From Ww85 sp963745765 (GTDB lineage: Bacteria > Desulfobacterota > Desulfobulbia > Desulfobulbales > Desulfocapsaceae): DNA of 64,000 nucleotides. Positions 1-9,384 of the stretch are shown here, piece by piece. The notes beneath the pieces are model-generated. The model made no database searches. It had not been told where the DNA came from and saw only the letters and a list, made by a program, of their open reading frames with translations. Every line of letters begins with the position of its first letter. The first letter of the stretch is position 1. A program made the position numbers and the translations under genes. The stretch lies in assembly GCA_963745765.1 (NCBI GenBank), contig CAVUYQ010000018.1:186001-250000 (forward strand). The letters are read 5' to 3'.

Positions 1-506
1 CCACAGTCATTTTTGCAGGAACGATCATCGGGCTGGAAATTGCTTCTCATCGGGGAGAATCAATGTGGAAGGTGTTGCGCCTTTTTGTCCGCAACCCGGT
101 ACTGATGGCTATTACGGTTGGCCTGCTGGTAAATATCAGCAGCATCCCGGTTCACGAAGGAATAGTAACCTTCACAAACTTTACCGGGGCTGCAGCCGCT
201 CCGGCAGCCCTCTTTTCTCTTGGTATTATTCTCGCGGGAACCAGGGCTACTACCATTGATTATGCCGCGTTGACGACAACCGGTCTCAAGGTCTTCCTGC
301 ATCCCCTGATTGCCTGGGTATTGTTCAGTTCCCTGGCCGATATCGAACCACTCTGGCGTGACTCCGCCCTGCTTGTTGCTGCCGGACCCTGCGGAGCCAT
401 GCCGTTTGTTTTGGCGATGCAATATAAAGTTCGGGCGCAAAGTATCGGGATTGCAATCATCTACTCGACAATAGCATCACTTTTTACCCTCTCTCTTATC
501 GCCTGA
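1..506 (+). CDS. AEC-family transporter, C-terminal part (truncated by window edge)
   Basis: The frame is open from base 3, upstream of the first ATG at 63, so the gene starts outside the window. The roughly 167 visible residues are almost entirely hydrophobic. They form about five membrane segments with the small-residue pattern of the auxin-efflux-carrier / malonate permease family, for example a run ending LFSLGIILAG and a later VAAGPCGAMPFVLAMQY. The family consists of inner-membrane carriers for small organic anions; the substrate cannot be told from this part. It converges on the cysK end of the Met/Cys operon across about 60 bp with no clear terminator hairpin. Confidence 0.75.
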   Translation, partial: TVIFAGTIIGLEIASHRGESMWKVLRLFVRNPVLMAITVGLLVNISSIPVHEGIVTFTNFTGAAAAPAALFSLGIILAGTRATTIDYAALTTTGLKVFLHPLIAWVLFSSLADIEPLWRDSALLVAAGPCGAMPFVLAMQYKVRAQSIGIAIIYSTIASLFTLSLIA

Positions 507-568
507 CAGCGAACTGCCGGGGACAACCTGACAGGACATACCTGGATAGCCCGGGATCTCCGGAGGCC

Positions 569-1492
569 TTACACTTTCTCCAGGACCAGGTCAGTGCTCA
601 GGTATCGCTCGCCGGTATCCGGCAGGATCACGACGATGGTTTTTCCTTTATTCTCAGGTCGCCCGGCTAACTGAAGCGCTGCCCAGGCTGCCGCCCCTGA
701 GGAAATACCGCACAATATTCCTTCGCTTCTGGCCAGGATTCGGCCTGTTTCCATGGCATCCTCATTGCTCACGGTAACAACTTCATCGATGATCTTGGTG
801 TTCAGGATAGAGGGAACAAAGCCGGCACCAATACCCTGGATTTTATGGGGTCCAGGCGAGCCGCCGGACAGTACGGGGGAATCGGCCGGTTCGACAGCGA
901 CGGTCCACATGTCCTTGTTCCGTGCCTTCAGCACCTCGGATACGCCGGTGATGGTGCCGCCGGTTCCGACACCGGCCACGAAGATATCTATTTTGCCGCT
1001 GGTATCGTGCCAGATTTCCTCCGCCGTTGTTTTCCTGTGGACTTCCGGGTTTGCCGGATTGGAGAATTGATCGGGCATAAATCCTTTTGGATTGTTGGCC
1101 AGGATCTCTTCAGCTGCTGCGATCGCGCCTTTCATACCTTTGGCAGCCGGGGTAAGCACCAGTTCCGCACCAAGATGTTTGAGCAGCATGCGTCGTTCAA
1201 CACTCATGCTTTCCGGCATGGTCAGGATAAGACGTAAACCTTTTGCAGCGCAGACAAAAGCGAGGGCCAGCCCGGTATTACCGCTGGTCGGCTCGATAAT
1301 AACGCTGTCGCTTTTTATTTTGCCATCGCGGATACCTGCTTCTATCATTGAAACACCAATACGGCATTTAACGCTGCCCAGCGGGTTTCGCGATTCCTGT
1401 TTGGCAAGAATGGTGCTGCCGCTGTCTCTGCCGAAGTGCTGAAGTACCAGAAGCGGAGTGCATCCAAAGGTATCTGTAAGTGGAAGGGCCAT
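569..1492 (-). CDS. cysK: Cysteine synthase (O-acetylserine sulfhydrylase)
   Basis: This PLP enzyme makes cysteine from O-acetylserine and sulfide. The 307-residue length fits the family. The PLP lysine lies in ESRNPLGSVKCRIG near residue 40, the same KCR form seen in enteric CysK. The substrate loop PTSGNTG follows near residue 68, and the C-terminal cofactor region GISSGAA is present. A strong AGGAGG Shine-Dalgarno precedes the ATG at 1492. It is the last gene of the Met/Cys operon, 18 nt after the serine acetyltransferase gene, so substrate supply and use are coupled. Confidence 0.95.
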   Translation of the reverse strand: MALPLTDTFGCTPLLVLQHFGRDSGSTILAKQESRNPLGSVKCRIGVSMIEAGIRDGKIKSDSVIIEPTSGNTGLALAFVCAAKGLRLILTMPESMSVERRMLLKHLGAELVLTPAAKGMKGAIAAAEEILANNPKGFMPDQFSNPANPEVHRKTTAEEIWHDTSGKIDIFVAGVGTGGTITGVSEVLKARNKDMWTVAVEPADSPVLSGGSPGPHKIQGIGAGFVPSILNTKIIDEVVTVSNEDAMETGRILARSEGILCGISSGAAAWAALQLAGRPENKGKTIVVILPDTGERYLSTDLVLEKV

Positions 1493-1510
1493 GCGATAAT
1501 CCTCCTGGAA

Positions 1511-2527
1511 TCAGATGTTCTGTGAGTTGTGGTAGATCAGTTCCGGTTTCTTTAGAAGAACCTTTGTTCCGGTACTGACACTTTCGGTAAGCCAGATATT
1601 GCCGCCTATTACCGAGTCGGCGCCGATGGTGGTGTCGCCTCCAAGAATCGTCGTGTTGGCATAGATGATGACATTGTCCTCGATGGTTGGATGCCGCTTT
1701 TTATTTCGCATTTTCTTGCCGGCATCGCGCGGCAGGGAAAGGGCTCCGAGGGTAACGCCCTGGTAGACACGGACATTGTTGCCGATAACGGTGGTTTCAC
1801 CGATAACAACGCCCGTCCCGTGATCTATAAAAAATCCTTGACCGATTTTTGCAGCGGGGTTGATATCGATTCCCGTCTCACCGTGCGCCCATTCGGTCAT
1901 GATTCGTGGAATGAGCGGCACCTCGAGGTCCTGCAGTTCATGCGCCAGTCGGTAGACGGTTATTGCCAGCAGGCCCGGATAACTGAAAATGATTTCATCC
2001 ACACTCTGTGAGGCCGGATCTCCTATCAGGGTGGCCCTGATATCGTGCGCCAGTGCCGAGGCAACATCGGGTAATCGCTCGATGAACTGATAAGCGATGT
2101 CGTTTGCCCGTTTTTCGCAATTGGTGCACGGCTGCTCCAGGCGCCGGCAATCATGGCGGATGGCCATGGTTACCTGTTCAGTCAACTTGTCATAAAGCTC
2201 TGTTGTCTCTTTCCCGATATAGTATTCAAGATTTGAGGCGTGCAGTTTCGCGGAGGTGAAAAAACCGGGGAAGAGGATGCGCCGGGCCTGCTTGATTATA
2301 TCGATAATAGCCCGGTGTGATGGAATTGCAAACGGGCTGATATGATCATAGCATTCCTTTGAATTCCACGATTGCAGCAATTTCTTCACCACCCCGGGAA
2401 TCAGGTGGTGCTTGCTGGTTGAGCTGATCAGGTAGTGCTCACAGATACCGGCGAGCAGTTTAGTATCAATTGGGTTCTGGTGCAGTGACTCGGTTTTACT
2501 CATGGGATTATTGACCTGGTCATGCAA
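1511..2527 (-). CDS. cysE: Serine O-acetyltransferase (long CysE/EpsC type)
   Basis: Acetylates serine to O-acetylserine, the substrate of the adjacent cysteine synthase. The C-terminal half is a left-handed beta-helix acyltransferase with the diagnostic DHGTGVVIGETTVIG stretch followed by VYQGVTLGALS and hexapeptide repeats. An extended helical N-terminal region of about 180 residues resembles the longer serine acetyltransferases of anaerobes and makes the protein (338 aa) longer than E. coli CysE. Two starts are possible: ATG 2527, 4 nt after the metW stop, and ATG 2503, which has an AGGT-like site about 10 nt upstream. The C terminus ends in Ile, as in the CysK-binding tails of other CysE proteins. 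Confidence 0.9.
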   Translation of the reverse strand: MHDQVNNPMSKTESLHQNPIDTKLLAGICEHYLISSTSKHHLIPGVVKKLLQSWNSKECYDHISPFAIPSHRAIIDIIKQARRILFPGFFTSAKLHASNLEYYIGKETTELYDKLTEQVTMAIRHDCRRLEQPCTNCEKRANDIAYQFIERLPDVASALAHDIRATLIGDPASQSVDEIIFSYPGLLAITVYRLAHELQDLEVPLIPRIMTEWAHGETGIDINPAAKIGQGFFIDHGTGVVIGETTVIGNNVRVYQGVTLGALSLPRDAGKKMRNKKRHPTIEDNVIIYANTTILGGDTTIGADSVIGGNIWLTESVSTGTKVLLKKPELIYHNSQNI

Positions 2528-2531
2528 CCGC

Positions 2532-3164
2532 TCAGGGACTTCTGAGTTTTTCTATGATGAATATCCCGTAGGTTGCTCTAAGATTGCTTAAGAGGCGGAC
2601 AACGCTGCCTCCTTTATTACGATAATCAGTCTTGACGGCAATTTCTTCAACTATTCTGTATCCGACGTCGCTCGAGAATTTCCTGAAGTCTTTTAAGGTA
2701 ATGACACGAATATTCGGCGTATCATACCAGTTGTACGGCAATTGCTCACTTTTGGGCGCCATACCCTTGAAGAGCATTTGCAGGCGAATTGAATAGTGAC
2801 TGAAATTGGGAAAACTTACGATAAAGCGCCGCCCGATCCGCGACAGAGAATAGAGCAGGCGGGCCGGCTCATAAACCTGCTGCAGGGTCTGGCTTAAAAT
2901 AACATAATCAAAATTAAGGTCGGGATAATCGTCGACTTCTTCATTGAGATCTCCCTGCAGGACACTGAGTCCCCGACTGATACAGGACGCCGCTTTATCC
3001 TTGTCCTGCTCGATTCCTGTGGCAACCACCTGTTTGTTTTCGACAAGCCAGGCGAGCAGGTCACCATTGCCGCAGCCAAGATCAAGAACCCGGGTTCGCG
3101 GTTCGATTTTTGAGGCAATAACCCGCAGGTCAAAGCGCATATTTTCAGTGTCGGGGGACACCAT
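2532..3164 (-). CDS. metW: Methionine biosynthesis protein MetW
   Basis: A SAM-methyltransferase-fold protein encoded with homoserine acetyltransferase in many bacteria and needed for full MetX function there. The glycine-rich SAM loop VLDLGCGNGDLL is near residue 25 and the family motif FPNFSHY near residue 120. The frame is open further upstream, but GGAGG lies about 8 nt before the ATG at 3164, and the protein then overlaps the metX 3' end by 20 nt, implying translational coupling. The next ATG at 3140 is the more usual family start and cannot be excluded. Confidence 0.9.
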   Translation of the reverse strand: MVSPDTENMRFDLRVIASKIEPRTRVLDLGCGNGDLLAWLVENKQVVATGIEQDKDKAASCISRGLSVLQGDLNEEVDDYPDLNFDYVILSQTLQQVYEPARLLYSLSRIGRRFIVSFPNFSHYSIRLQMLFKGMAPKSEQLPYNWYDTPNIRVITLKDFRKFSSDVGYRIVEEIAVKTDYRNKGGSVVRLLSNLRATYGIFIIEKLRSP

Positions 3165-4314
3165 CGAGGAATCCTCCCACAAGTTTGCCAAGACGCTGAT
3201 CCGGGATGAGGAAAGCATCATGCCCGCAATCAGCTTCTATTTCACAGAAACTGACATCCAGGTTGGCACGTTTCAGGGATTGAACAAGTTCTTTGGCCTG
3301 ATACGTTGGATAAAGCCAGTCGGATGTGTAGCTGACAACAAGATACCTTGTCGCTGCGCCGCGAATATCCTGCAGTGATCGAGCCGGAGCTTCCCGCTGG
3401 ACAAGATCGAAATAATCGGCCGCCTTGGTAATGTAGAGCACCGAGTTGGCATCAAAGCGTTTTACAAATTTTGAGCCCTGGTGGCGCAGATAGCTTTCCA
3501 CCTGGAAATCGGCATCGAAGCCGAAGGAAAAATGACTCTTATCCTGCAATTGTCGGCCAAATTTACGGCGCATCGCCTCATCGGAGAGATAGGTGACGTG
3601 TCCGATCATTCTGGCAACGGCCAGGCCGAGAGCCGGTGGTGTTTTATCGTAATAATTGCCATGCTCCCAGTGCGGATCCCCCATGATAGCCTGCCTGGCA
3701 ACTTCGTTAAAGGCTATAGCCAGCGCAGAGTGACGCATGGTCGTGGCAACTGGAATTGCAGAGCGTACCATCTCCGGGTAGCGTACACACCATTCCAGGA
3801 CCTGCATCCCGCCGATGGAACCGCCGATAATCGAATGCAGCGATGTAATATCGAGGTGGTCGAGGAGAACCTTTTGGGTCTCGATGATATCGCCAATGGT
3901 CATCATCGGGAAATCAAGTCCATACGGTCTTCCCGTTTCAGGGTTGGTGCAGGAGGGACCGGTCGTTCCCATGCAGCTGCCGAGAATATTGGCGCAGATG
4001 ATAAAATATTTTGAGGTGTCAAGTCCTTTGCCCGGGCCTATCAGGCTGTCCCACCAGCCTGGTTTGGCATCCGCCGGATCGTCAGCATAAAAGCCGGCGG
4101 CATGGGAATCGCCGGAGAAGGCGTGCGCCACCAGAACCGCATTATCCCGTTTTTCCGAGAGCCTTCCCCAGGTTTCATAGGCAATGGTTATCGGGCCAAG
4201 GCGCGCGCCGCTCTCGAGTATCATCTGCTGCGGCGGCTCAGCAAAGGTGTAGAATTGTTTTTCGACTACACCAGCTGAACCGGGATCGGGATCTGTCTGC
4301 GTTTTTCTGTCCAT
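3145..4314 (-). CDS. metX: Homoserine O-acetyltransferase
   Basis: Activates homoserine with acetyl-CoA for direct sulfhydrylation to homocysteine. It is an alpha/beta hydrolase of 389 residues. The nucleophile serine sits in IGGSIGGMQ near residue 165; the acid is in YTSDWLYP and the histidine in ADCGHDAF near the C terminus, completing the triad. The oxyanion-side motif LVAHAFSGDSHAAG is present. It lies 15 nt after metY and overlaps metW. Confidence 0.95.
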   Translation of the reverse strand: MDRKTQTDPDPGSAGVVEKQFYTFAEPPQQMILESGARLGPITIAYETWGRLSEKRDNAVLVAHAFSGDSHAAGFYADDPADAKPGWWDSLIGPGKGLDTSKYFIICANILGSCMGTTGPSCTNPETGRPYGLDFPMMTIGDIIETQKVLLDHLDITSLHSIIGGSIGGMQVLEWCVRYPEMVRSAIPVATTMRHSALAIAFNEVARQAIMGDPHWEHGNYYDKTPPALGLAVARMIGHVTYLSDEAMRRKFGRQLQDKSHFSFGFDADFQVESYLRHQGSKFVKRFDANSVLYITKAADYFDLVQREAPARSLQDIRGAATRYLVVSYTSDWLYPTYQAKELVQSLKRANLDVSFCEIEADCGHDAFLIPDQRLGKLVGGFLDGVPRH

Positions 4315-4329
4315 GGGCAGAGATGCCTG

Positions 4330-5610
4330 TTAAGCGGCTGCCTTTTTCAGGGCCTGATCGATGTCTTCAATTATGTCATCGATATGCTCTATTCCAATCG
4401 ACAGCCTGACCATCGATTCAGTAATGCCGCATTCTTCCAGCTGTTCGGCCGACAGCTGCGAATGGGTGGTTGATGCCGGATGGATTGCCAGTGATTTTGC
4501 ATCTCCCACGTTCGCCAGATGCGAGATGAGCCCCAATCCTTCAATAAATTTTTGACCGGCCGGTAAACCGCCCTTGATCCCGAAGGTGACCATGCCGCCG
4601 AAGCCGTTTTTCAGGTATTTCTGTGCGTTCATGTTTCCGGGGGAACCGGCATGACCCGGATAATAGACCCACTCCACGAGATCGTGAGCTTTGAGAAAAT
4701 CAGCGACTTTTTCGGCGTTGCTGCAATGACGCTCCATACGCAGGGCCAGGGTTTCTATGCCCTGGAGAAATATCCAGCAATTATCAGGTGAAATGGCAGC
4801 GCCGAGATTACGCAGCGGAACAAGCCTCATGCGCAAGGCAAAGGCTACCGGATTCAAGTCGCCGAGATCATGTGCATAACGCAGGCCGTGGTAGGAACTG
4901 TCAGGTTCGTTGTAGAGGGTGAATTTCGGATCAGTCCAGTTGAATTTGCCTGCGTCGATGACGATTCCGCCGATTCCGGTACCGTGGCCTCCCATCCATT
5001 TTGTCAGTGAATGGATGACAATATCTGCGCCGTGCTCAATGGGCCGCAACAGGCAGGGGGGAGTAAAGGTTGAATCGACGATGAAAGGCAGGTTGTGGGC
5101 CCGGGCTATCCCGGCGATTGCTTCGAAATCGACAACGCTCAGCGTCGGATTGCCGATGGTTTCGCAAAAAATAGCCCGGGTTCTGTCGGTGATTGCCCGC
5201 TGGAAATTCTGCGGGTCATCCGGGTCCACAAATTTTACGGTAATACCGAGCTGCGGCAGGATGGAGTCGAACTGGATATAGGTGCCGCCGTAGAGATTGT
5301 TGGCAGCAACAATCTCATCACCCTGGGCGCAGATATTGATGATGGTATAGAATATTGCCGAGGTGCCGGAAGCAAGAGCGAGAGAGGTCGCGCCGCCTTC
5401 AAGCTCGGCGACCCGCTGCTCAAGTACTGCCTGGGTCGGATTTCCTATTCTGGTGTAGATGTTGCCCAGCTCTTTCAGGGCAAAGAGGTTGGCGGCATGT
5501 TCGGTACTCTTGAACATATAGGCACTGGTCCGGTAGAGGGGAACAGCCCGCGATAGCGTATCCTGATCTATTATCTGGCCGGCATGCAGGGCAAGCGTTT
5601 CAAACTTCAT
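4330..5610 (-). CDS. metY: O-acetylhomoserine sulfhydrylase
   Basis: A PLP enzyme of the Cys/Met gamma-family that makes homocysteine from O-acetylhomoserine and sulfide. The 426-residue length is typical. The PLP lysine lies in HSLTKWMGGHGT near residue 207, and the family N terminus FETLALHAGQ and the C-terminal SIGIEHIDDIIEDI are intact. AAGGAGAG precedes the ATG at 5610. Together with metX and cysK/cysE it shows that free sulfide, rather than transsulfuration, feeds both sulfur amino acids. Confidence 0.95.
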   Translation of the reverse strand: MKFETLALHAGQIIDQDTLSRAVPLYRTSAYMFKSTEHAANLFALKELGNIYTRIGNPTQAVLEQRVAELEGGATSLALASGTSAIFYTIINICAQGDEIVAANNLYGGTYIQFDSILPQLGITVKFVDPDDPQNFQRAITDRTRAIFCETIGNPTLSVVDFEAIAGIARAHNLPFIVDSTFTPPCLLRPIEHGADIVIHSLTKWMGGHGTGIGGIVIDAGKFNWTDPKFTLYNEPDSSYHGLRYAHDLGDLNPVAFALRMRLVPLRNLGAAISPDNCWIFLQGIETLALRMERHCSNAEKVADFLKAHDLVEWVYYPGHAGSPGNMNAQKYLKNGFGGMVTFGIKGGLPAGQKFIEGLGLISHLANVGDAKSLAIHPASTTHSQLSAEQLEECGITESMVRLSIGIEHIDDIIEDIDQALKKAAA

Positions 5611-5640
5611 GGTTCTCTCCTTTTTCGTGCAAGGTTACGA

Positions 5641-6249
5641 TCATTTATTGCTGTCACTTTGAACATTCTTGTTCATCTGTAAAATAAAATCCTTGAGGGG
5701 GGTACCGTTGGCGGTCTGGTAATTCGGGTTAAGAGCGAGCACCGATTGCCAGGCGGCTATTGCCTCCTTTTTTTTACCCAAATCGTAATACAGAACGATA
5801 CCCTTGTTGAAGCGAGAGGCTTGATGGGTCGCATCCATTGACGCAGCTTTGTCAAAGGCCTCTATAGCTTTGTCAGGCTCCCCTGAGCGGCGATACATGA
5901 CCCCGAGATCAGTCCAGATGTTTGCGTCACCGGAATGGAGTGCTAGTGATTTGGTGTAGGCACCGATTGCTTTCTTGGGCTGGTCGGTATCGAAATAGAG
6001 GTGGCCGAGCTGGGTCCAGGCATTGTAGTTTTCCGGATTGGCGGTTACTTCAGCTTCGAGGTTGAGTATTGCCTGCTTGTTCTGTTCATCCGGTACCTGC
6101 TGCTGTGCGATACCGGGTGATGATGTGCCTGGATTGCCGCCGGTTTTGAATATCGTAAAGGCCACACCGGAGAGGAAGCCGGCGATGAAAACAATGGCGA
6201 TGGTAATATAGAAGGTCTGTTTGCCGATACTGTTATGTTCTGTTGCCAT
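5641..6249 (-). CDS. Membrane-anchored TPR protein
   Basis: A protein of 202 residues. One N-terminal membrane segment (about residues 12-33) is followed by a Gly/Pro/Ser linker and at least three tetratricopeptide repeats between residues 60 and 175, for example AWTQLGHLYFDTDQPKKAIG. The layout resembles the TPR part of CcmH/NrfG-type assembly proteins, but nothing ties it to cytochrome maturation here. It is 30 nt upstream of metY on the same strand and could be the first gene of the Met/Cys operon. GAGGGACAG precedes the ATG. Confidence 0.75.
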   Translation of the reverse strand: MATEHNSIGKQTFYITIAIVFIAGFLSGVAFTIFKTGGNPGTSSPGIAQQQVPDEQNKQAILNLEAEVTANPENYNAWTQLGHLYFDTDQPKKAIGAYTKSLALHSGDANIWTDLGVMYRRSGEPDKAIEAFDKAASMDATHQASRFNKGIVLYYDLGKKKEAIAAWQSVLALNPNYQTANGTPLKDFILQMNKNVQSDSNK

Positions 6250-6564
6250 CTGTCCCTCGAAAAAATAGTGAAAAGAAAGAAAATATCAAGTGTCTACCCT
6301 CGCTTGACAGGATATTCCGAAATAATAGACACGAAACACTATTTGTGTATACTACTATGTAATATTATTTAATGGTCGAAATTCCATCTCTGATTGTTGA
6401 TTCCGGTTGCATTGGAATGTATTGATATCTGCGAGACAGAGCAGCGTGTAAAAATATCGGGCAGATGGTTTATTTATGCATACTGTTTGCTGGAATTAAT
6501 AGAGAGAACCAGATATTCCAACTATGTTTCCATCTGCTATACATCACCTTGGAGGATAACAATA
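6250..6564. promoter_or_regulatory. Divergent intergenic region between TPR/met operon and glgP
   Basis: This 315-nt gap must hold promoters for both the leftward met operon and glgP. A 7-bp inverted repeat GTGTCTA/TAGACAC at 6290-6296 and 6326-6332 brackets a TTGACA at 6304-6309, but the -10 match that would follow is poor. No SAM riboswitch or other known leader was recognised. Confidence 0.3.
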
Positions 6565-9057
6565 ATGGGCAGCCCGACTCAGGATATTCTGACTGAGAAA
6601 CAGGACCAGCCTTGTTCAGAAAACTACTTTGCGACAACGGCAAAATCGATTCAGGAGAACATCGTTCATCATCTCATGAGTTTTCAGGGGCGTGATCCGG
6701 AACGGTCCGGGCCATCTGACGTCTACAAAGCGCTGGCCTTTACCCTGCGCGATATTATGGTCGAAAAGTGGATCAAGGCGCAGAAGACCTTCTATGCCAA
6801 GGAGAAAAAACGGGTCTATTATCTCTCCCTTGAGTTCCTTATTGGCCGGTCGCTGGGCAATGCCATTATCAACCTCGGACTTTTTGACCAGGTCAAGGAG
6901 GCGGTTGAGGGCATGGGTTTCAGCATGCAAGAAATCCGCGAGCAGGAGGAGGATGCAGCGCTTGGAAACGGCGGGCTTGGCCGCCTCGCCGCCTGTTTCA
7001 TGGATTCTATCGCAACCTTGAAAATTCCGGCTTACGGTTATGGCATTCGTTACGAGTATGGTCTCTTTAACCAGCAACTTATTAACGGTTACCAGGTGGA
7101 AAGTCCTGACAGCTGGCTGCGGTATGGCACTCCCTGGGAGTTTGAGCGGCGTCTTCCGGTATTCAACGTTCAGTTTTACGGCAAGGTAAGCAGCTATCAG
7201 GACGAGAAGGGCTGTTACCGGACCACGTGGATCGATACCCAGGACGTCATGGCAATACCCTGTGACATCCTTGTACCCGGATATGAAAACGATCATGTTA
7301 TGAATATGCGGCTCTGGGCAGCCCGGGCGTCAAGTGAACTTGACCTGACACATTTCGGTGAGGGTGATTATATCGGTGCCGTGCAGCAGAAGGTCAGTTC
7401 GGAGACGATTTCCAAGGTGCTCTATCCGCCGGATCACAATTATGCCGGCCAGGAACTTCGTCTGAAGCAGCAGTACTTTTTTGTGGCGGCGACCTTTCAG
7501 GACATCATGCGCCGTTATAAAAAACACAATACCACTTTCGACATATTCCATGATCGTATTGCCGTCCAGCTCAACGATACCCATCCGTCAATCGCTATTC
7601 CCGAACTGATGCGGCTGCTGCTTGACGTTGAAGGACTGAACTGGGAAAAGGCCTGGAATATAACCACGCGTACCTTTGCTTACACCAACCATACGCTGAT
7701 GCCTGAAGCCCTTGAACGCTGGTCGGTTGACATGCTTGGCCGGGTTTTACCGCGACACCTTGAGATCATCTATGAGATAAACAGGCGATTCCTCGATCTT
7801 GTGGCCCTCCAGTACCCCGGAGACGTTGAAAAATTGCGGCGCATGTCGATTATTGAAGAAGGGCAGCCGAAGATGTTGCGGATGGCGCATCTGGCCATCG
7901 TCGGCAGTCATTCGGTAAACGGTGTGGCGGCATTGCATACCCAGCTTCTCAAGGACAGAATATTCAAGGACTTTCATGCATTCTATCCGGGAAAAATCAA
8001 CTCCAAGACCAACGGGATTACGCCGCGACGCTGGCTGCTCAAGACCAATCCGAAACTCGCGGAGCTGATTACTGACCGTATCGGCAGCGGCTGGGTGACC
8101 GATCTTGACAAACTGCATGAGCTTGAACCACTGGTTGACGACCAGACGTTTTGCGAAGAGTTTAACTTGATCAAACAGCAGAACAAGCAGCGGCTGGCAG
8201 AATACATCAATCTGACAACCGATGCCGAGGTGAGTTCCGAGACCATGTTTGACGTGCAGGTCAAGCGTATTCACGAATACAAGCGTCAATTGCTTAATGC
8301 GCTGCATGTCATCTATATGTACCACAAAATCGTAACCGGAGAGGATATAAACTTTGCGCCGCGATCGGTAATCTTTGCCGGCAAGGCCGCCCCGTCTTAC
8401 TGGCGCGCCAAGCTCATCATCAAGCTGATCAATTCAATCGGTGAGGTGGTGAACAACGATCCGCGCATCGGGGACCGGCTGCGCGTCGTTTTCCTGCCTA
8501 ATTACAATGTCAGCCTTGCCGAATTGATCATACCCGGGGCTGATTTGTCGGAACAGATATCCACCGCCGGAACAGAGGCATCAGGTACCGGCAATATGAA
8601 GTTCGCCTTGAACGGCGCACTGACCATCGGCACGCTTGATGGTGCCAATATAGAGATTCGTGAAGAGGTCGGTGAGGAAAACATATTTATTTTTGGACTT
8701 AATGCAGATGAAGCCGAGTATGAACGGATCCATTCCAGCCGCACACCCGAGCAGATTCGCCGCGGGAACAGCGATATTGCCGCGATTATAGAGTCTCTGA
8801 ATGACGGAGCCTTCAGCCGCGGTGATAAAACACTCTTTAAACCATTGGTTGAAAGCCTGATGAGCCCCCATGACCAGTATCTGCTGATCAAAGACCTGGA
8901 GTCCTATATCAGGTGTCAGCATCAGGTTAACGAAGTTTATCTGAACCAGGATCTCTGGACGCGCAAGTCTATACTCAATGTGGCCCGGATGGGCAAGTTT
9001 TCAACCGACCGGACGATAAAGCAGTACTCGAATGAGATCTGGGGTATCCCGGTTTAA
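6565..9057 (+). CDS. glgP: Glycogen/starch/alpha-glucan phosphorylase
   Basis: Phosphorolyses alpha-1,4-glucan to glucose-1-phosphate, mobilising stored glycogen. The frame extends upstream, but GGAGG 9 nt before the ATG at 6565 and the family-like sequence after it fix this start, giving 830 residues, normal for GT35 phosphorylases. The PLP lysine is in GTGNMKFALNGALTIGTLDG near the C-terminal quarter, and LGNGGLGRLAACFMDS is present in the N-terminal domain. No other glycogen genes lie nearby. Confidence 0.95.
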   Translation: MGSPTQDILTEKQDQPCSENYFATTAKSIQENIVHHLMSFQGRDPERSGPSDVYKALAFTLRDIMVEKWIKAQKTFYAKEKKRVYYLSLEFLIGRSLGNAIINLGLFDQVKEAVEGMGFSMQEIREQEEDAALGNGGLGRLAACFMDSIATLKIPAYGYGIRYEYGLFNQQLINGYQVESPDSWLRYGTPWEFERRLPVFNVQFYGKVSSYQDEKGCYRTTWIDTQDVMAIPCDILVPGYENDHVMNMRLWAARASSELDLTHFGEGDYIGAVQQKVSSETISKVLYPPDHNYAGQELRLKQQYFFVAATFQDIMRRYKKHNTTFDIFHDRIAVQLNDTHPSIAIPELMRLLLDVEGLNWEKAWNITTRTFAYTNHTLMPEALERWSVDMLGRVLPRHLEIIYEINRRFLDLVALQYPGDVEKLRRMSIIEEGQPKMLRMAHLAIVGSHSVNGVAALHTQLLKDRIFKDFHAFYPGKINSKTNGITPRRWLLKTNPKLAELITDRIGSGWVTDLDKLHELEPLVDDQTFCEEFNLIKQQNKQRLAEYINLTTDAEVSSETMFDVQVKRIHEYKRQLLNALHVIYMYHKIVTGEDINFAPRSVIFAGKAAPSYWRAKLIIKLINSIGEVVNNDPRIGDRLRVVFLPNYNVSLAELIIPGADLSEQISTAGTEASGTGNMKFALNGALTIGTLDGANIEIREEVGEENIFIFGLNADEAEYERIHSSRTPEQIRRGNSDIAAIIESLNDGAFSRGDKTLFKPLVESLMSPHDQYLLIKDLESYIRCQHQVNEVYLNQDLWTRKSILNVARMGKFSTDRTIKQYSNEIWGIPV

Positions 9058-9085
9058 TTCGCATATTCACGACATTTTCCCTTGA

Positions 9086-9125
9086 GCCGGGCAAATGTTC
9101 GTGAACGCGGGGCTCATTGCCCGGC
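9086..9125. terminator. Possible hairpin downstream of glgP
   Basis: GCCGGGCAA (9086-9094) and TTGCCCGGC (9117-9125) form a perfect 9-bp stem with a 22-nt loop, 29 nt past the glgP stop. There is no clean U-tract after it, so a Rho-independent terminator is only a possibility. Confidence 0.35.
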
Positions 9126-9174
9126 CGCTGCCGTTTCCTTTTCGTATGGCAAGCATATACGGAATGCCCGACCG

Positions 9175-9258
9175 TCAGCACAGAATAGCCATTTCCAGAA
9201 CGATGGAAAAGTGCGTTGCGAGGGTGACAAGCAGATAAAGTATTATTCCCTGGTTCAT
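9175..9258 (-). CDS. Candidate 27-residue membrane microprotein
   Basis: A short frame reading MNQGIILYLLVTLATHFSIV and seven more hydrophobic residues. An AGGAG sits 8 nt before the ATG. The predicted product is a single membrane helix. It lies alone in the glgP-glycosyltransferase gap on the minus strand. No homologue is recognised; the only support is the good ribosome site and the composition. Confidence 0.3.
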   Translation of the reverse strand: MNQGIILYLLVTLATHFSIVLEMAILC

Positions 9259-9384
9259 CGTTGCTCTCCTGCTCTGATGATAACCATAAATATGAAAAAA
9301 TGAAGACAGCTTGTTGCCGGGGGCGCTGTTTGCCACTATGCTTGAGGAAGTTCACCCGAATCCGCCCCTGGCCGGTTATCATCG

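Noticed and set aside
5611..6564. SAM riboswitch controlling the Met operon
   Set aside because: The metY upstream gap is 30 nt and the region before the TPR gene shows no conserved riboswitch core.
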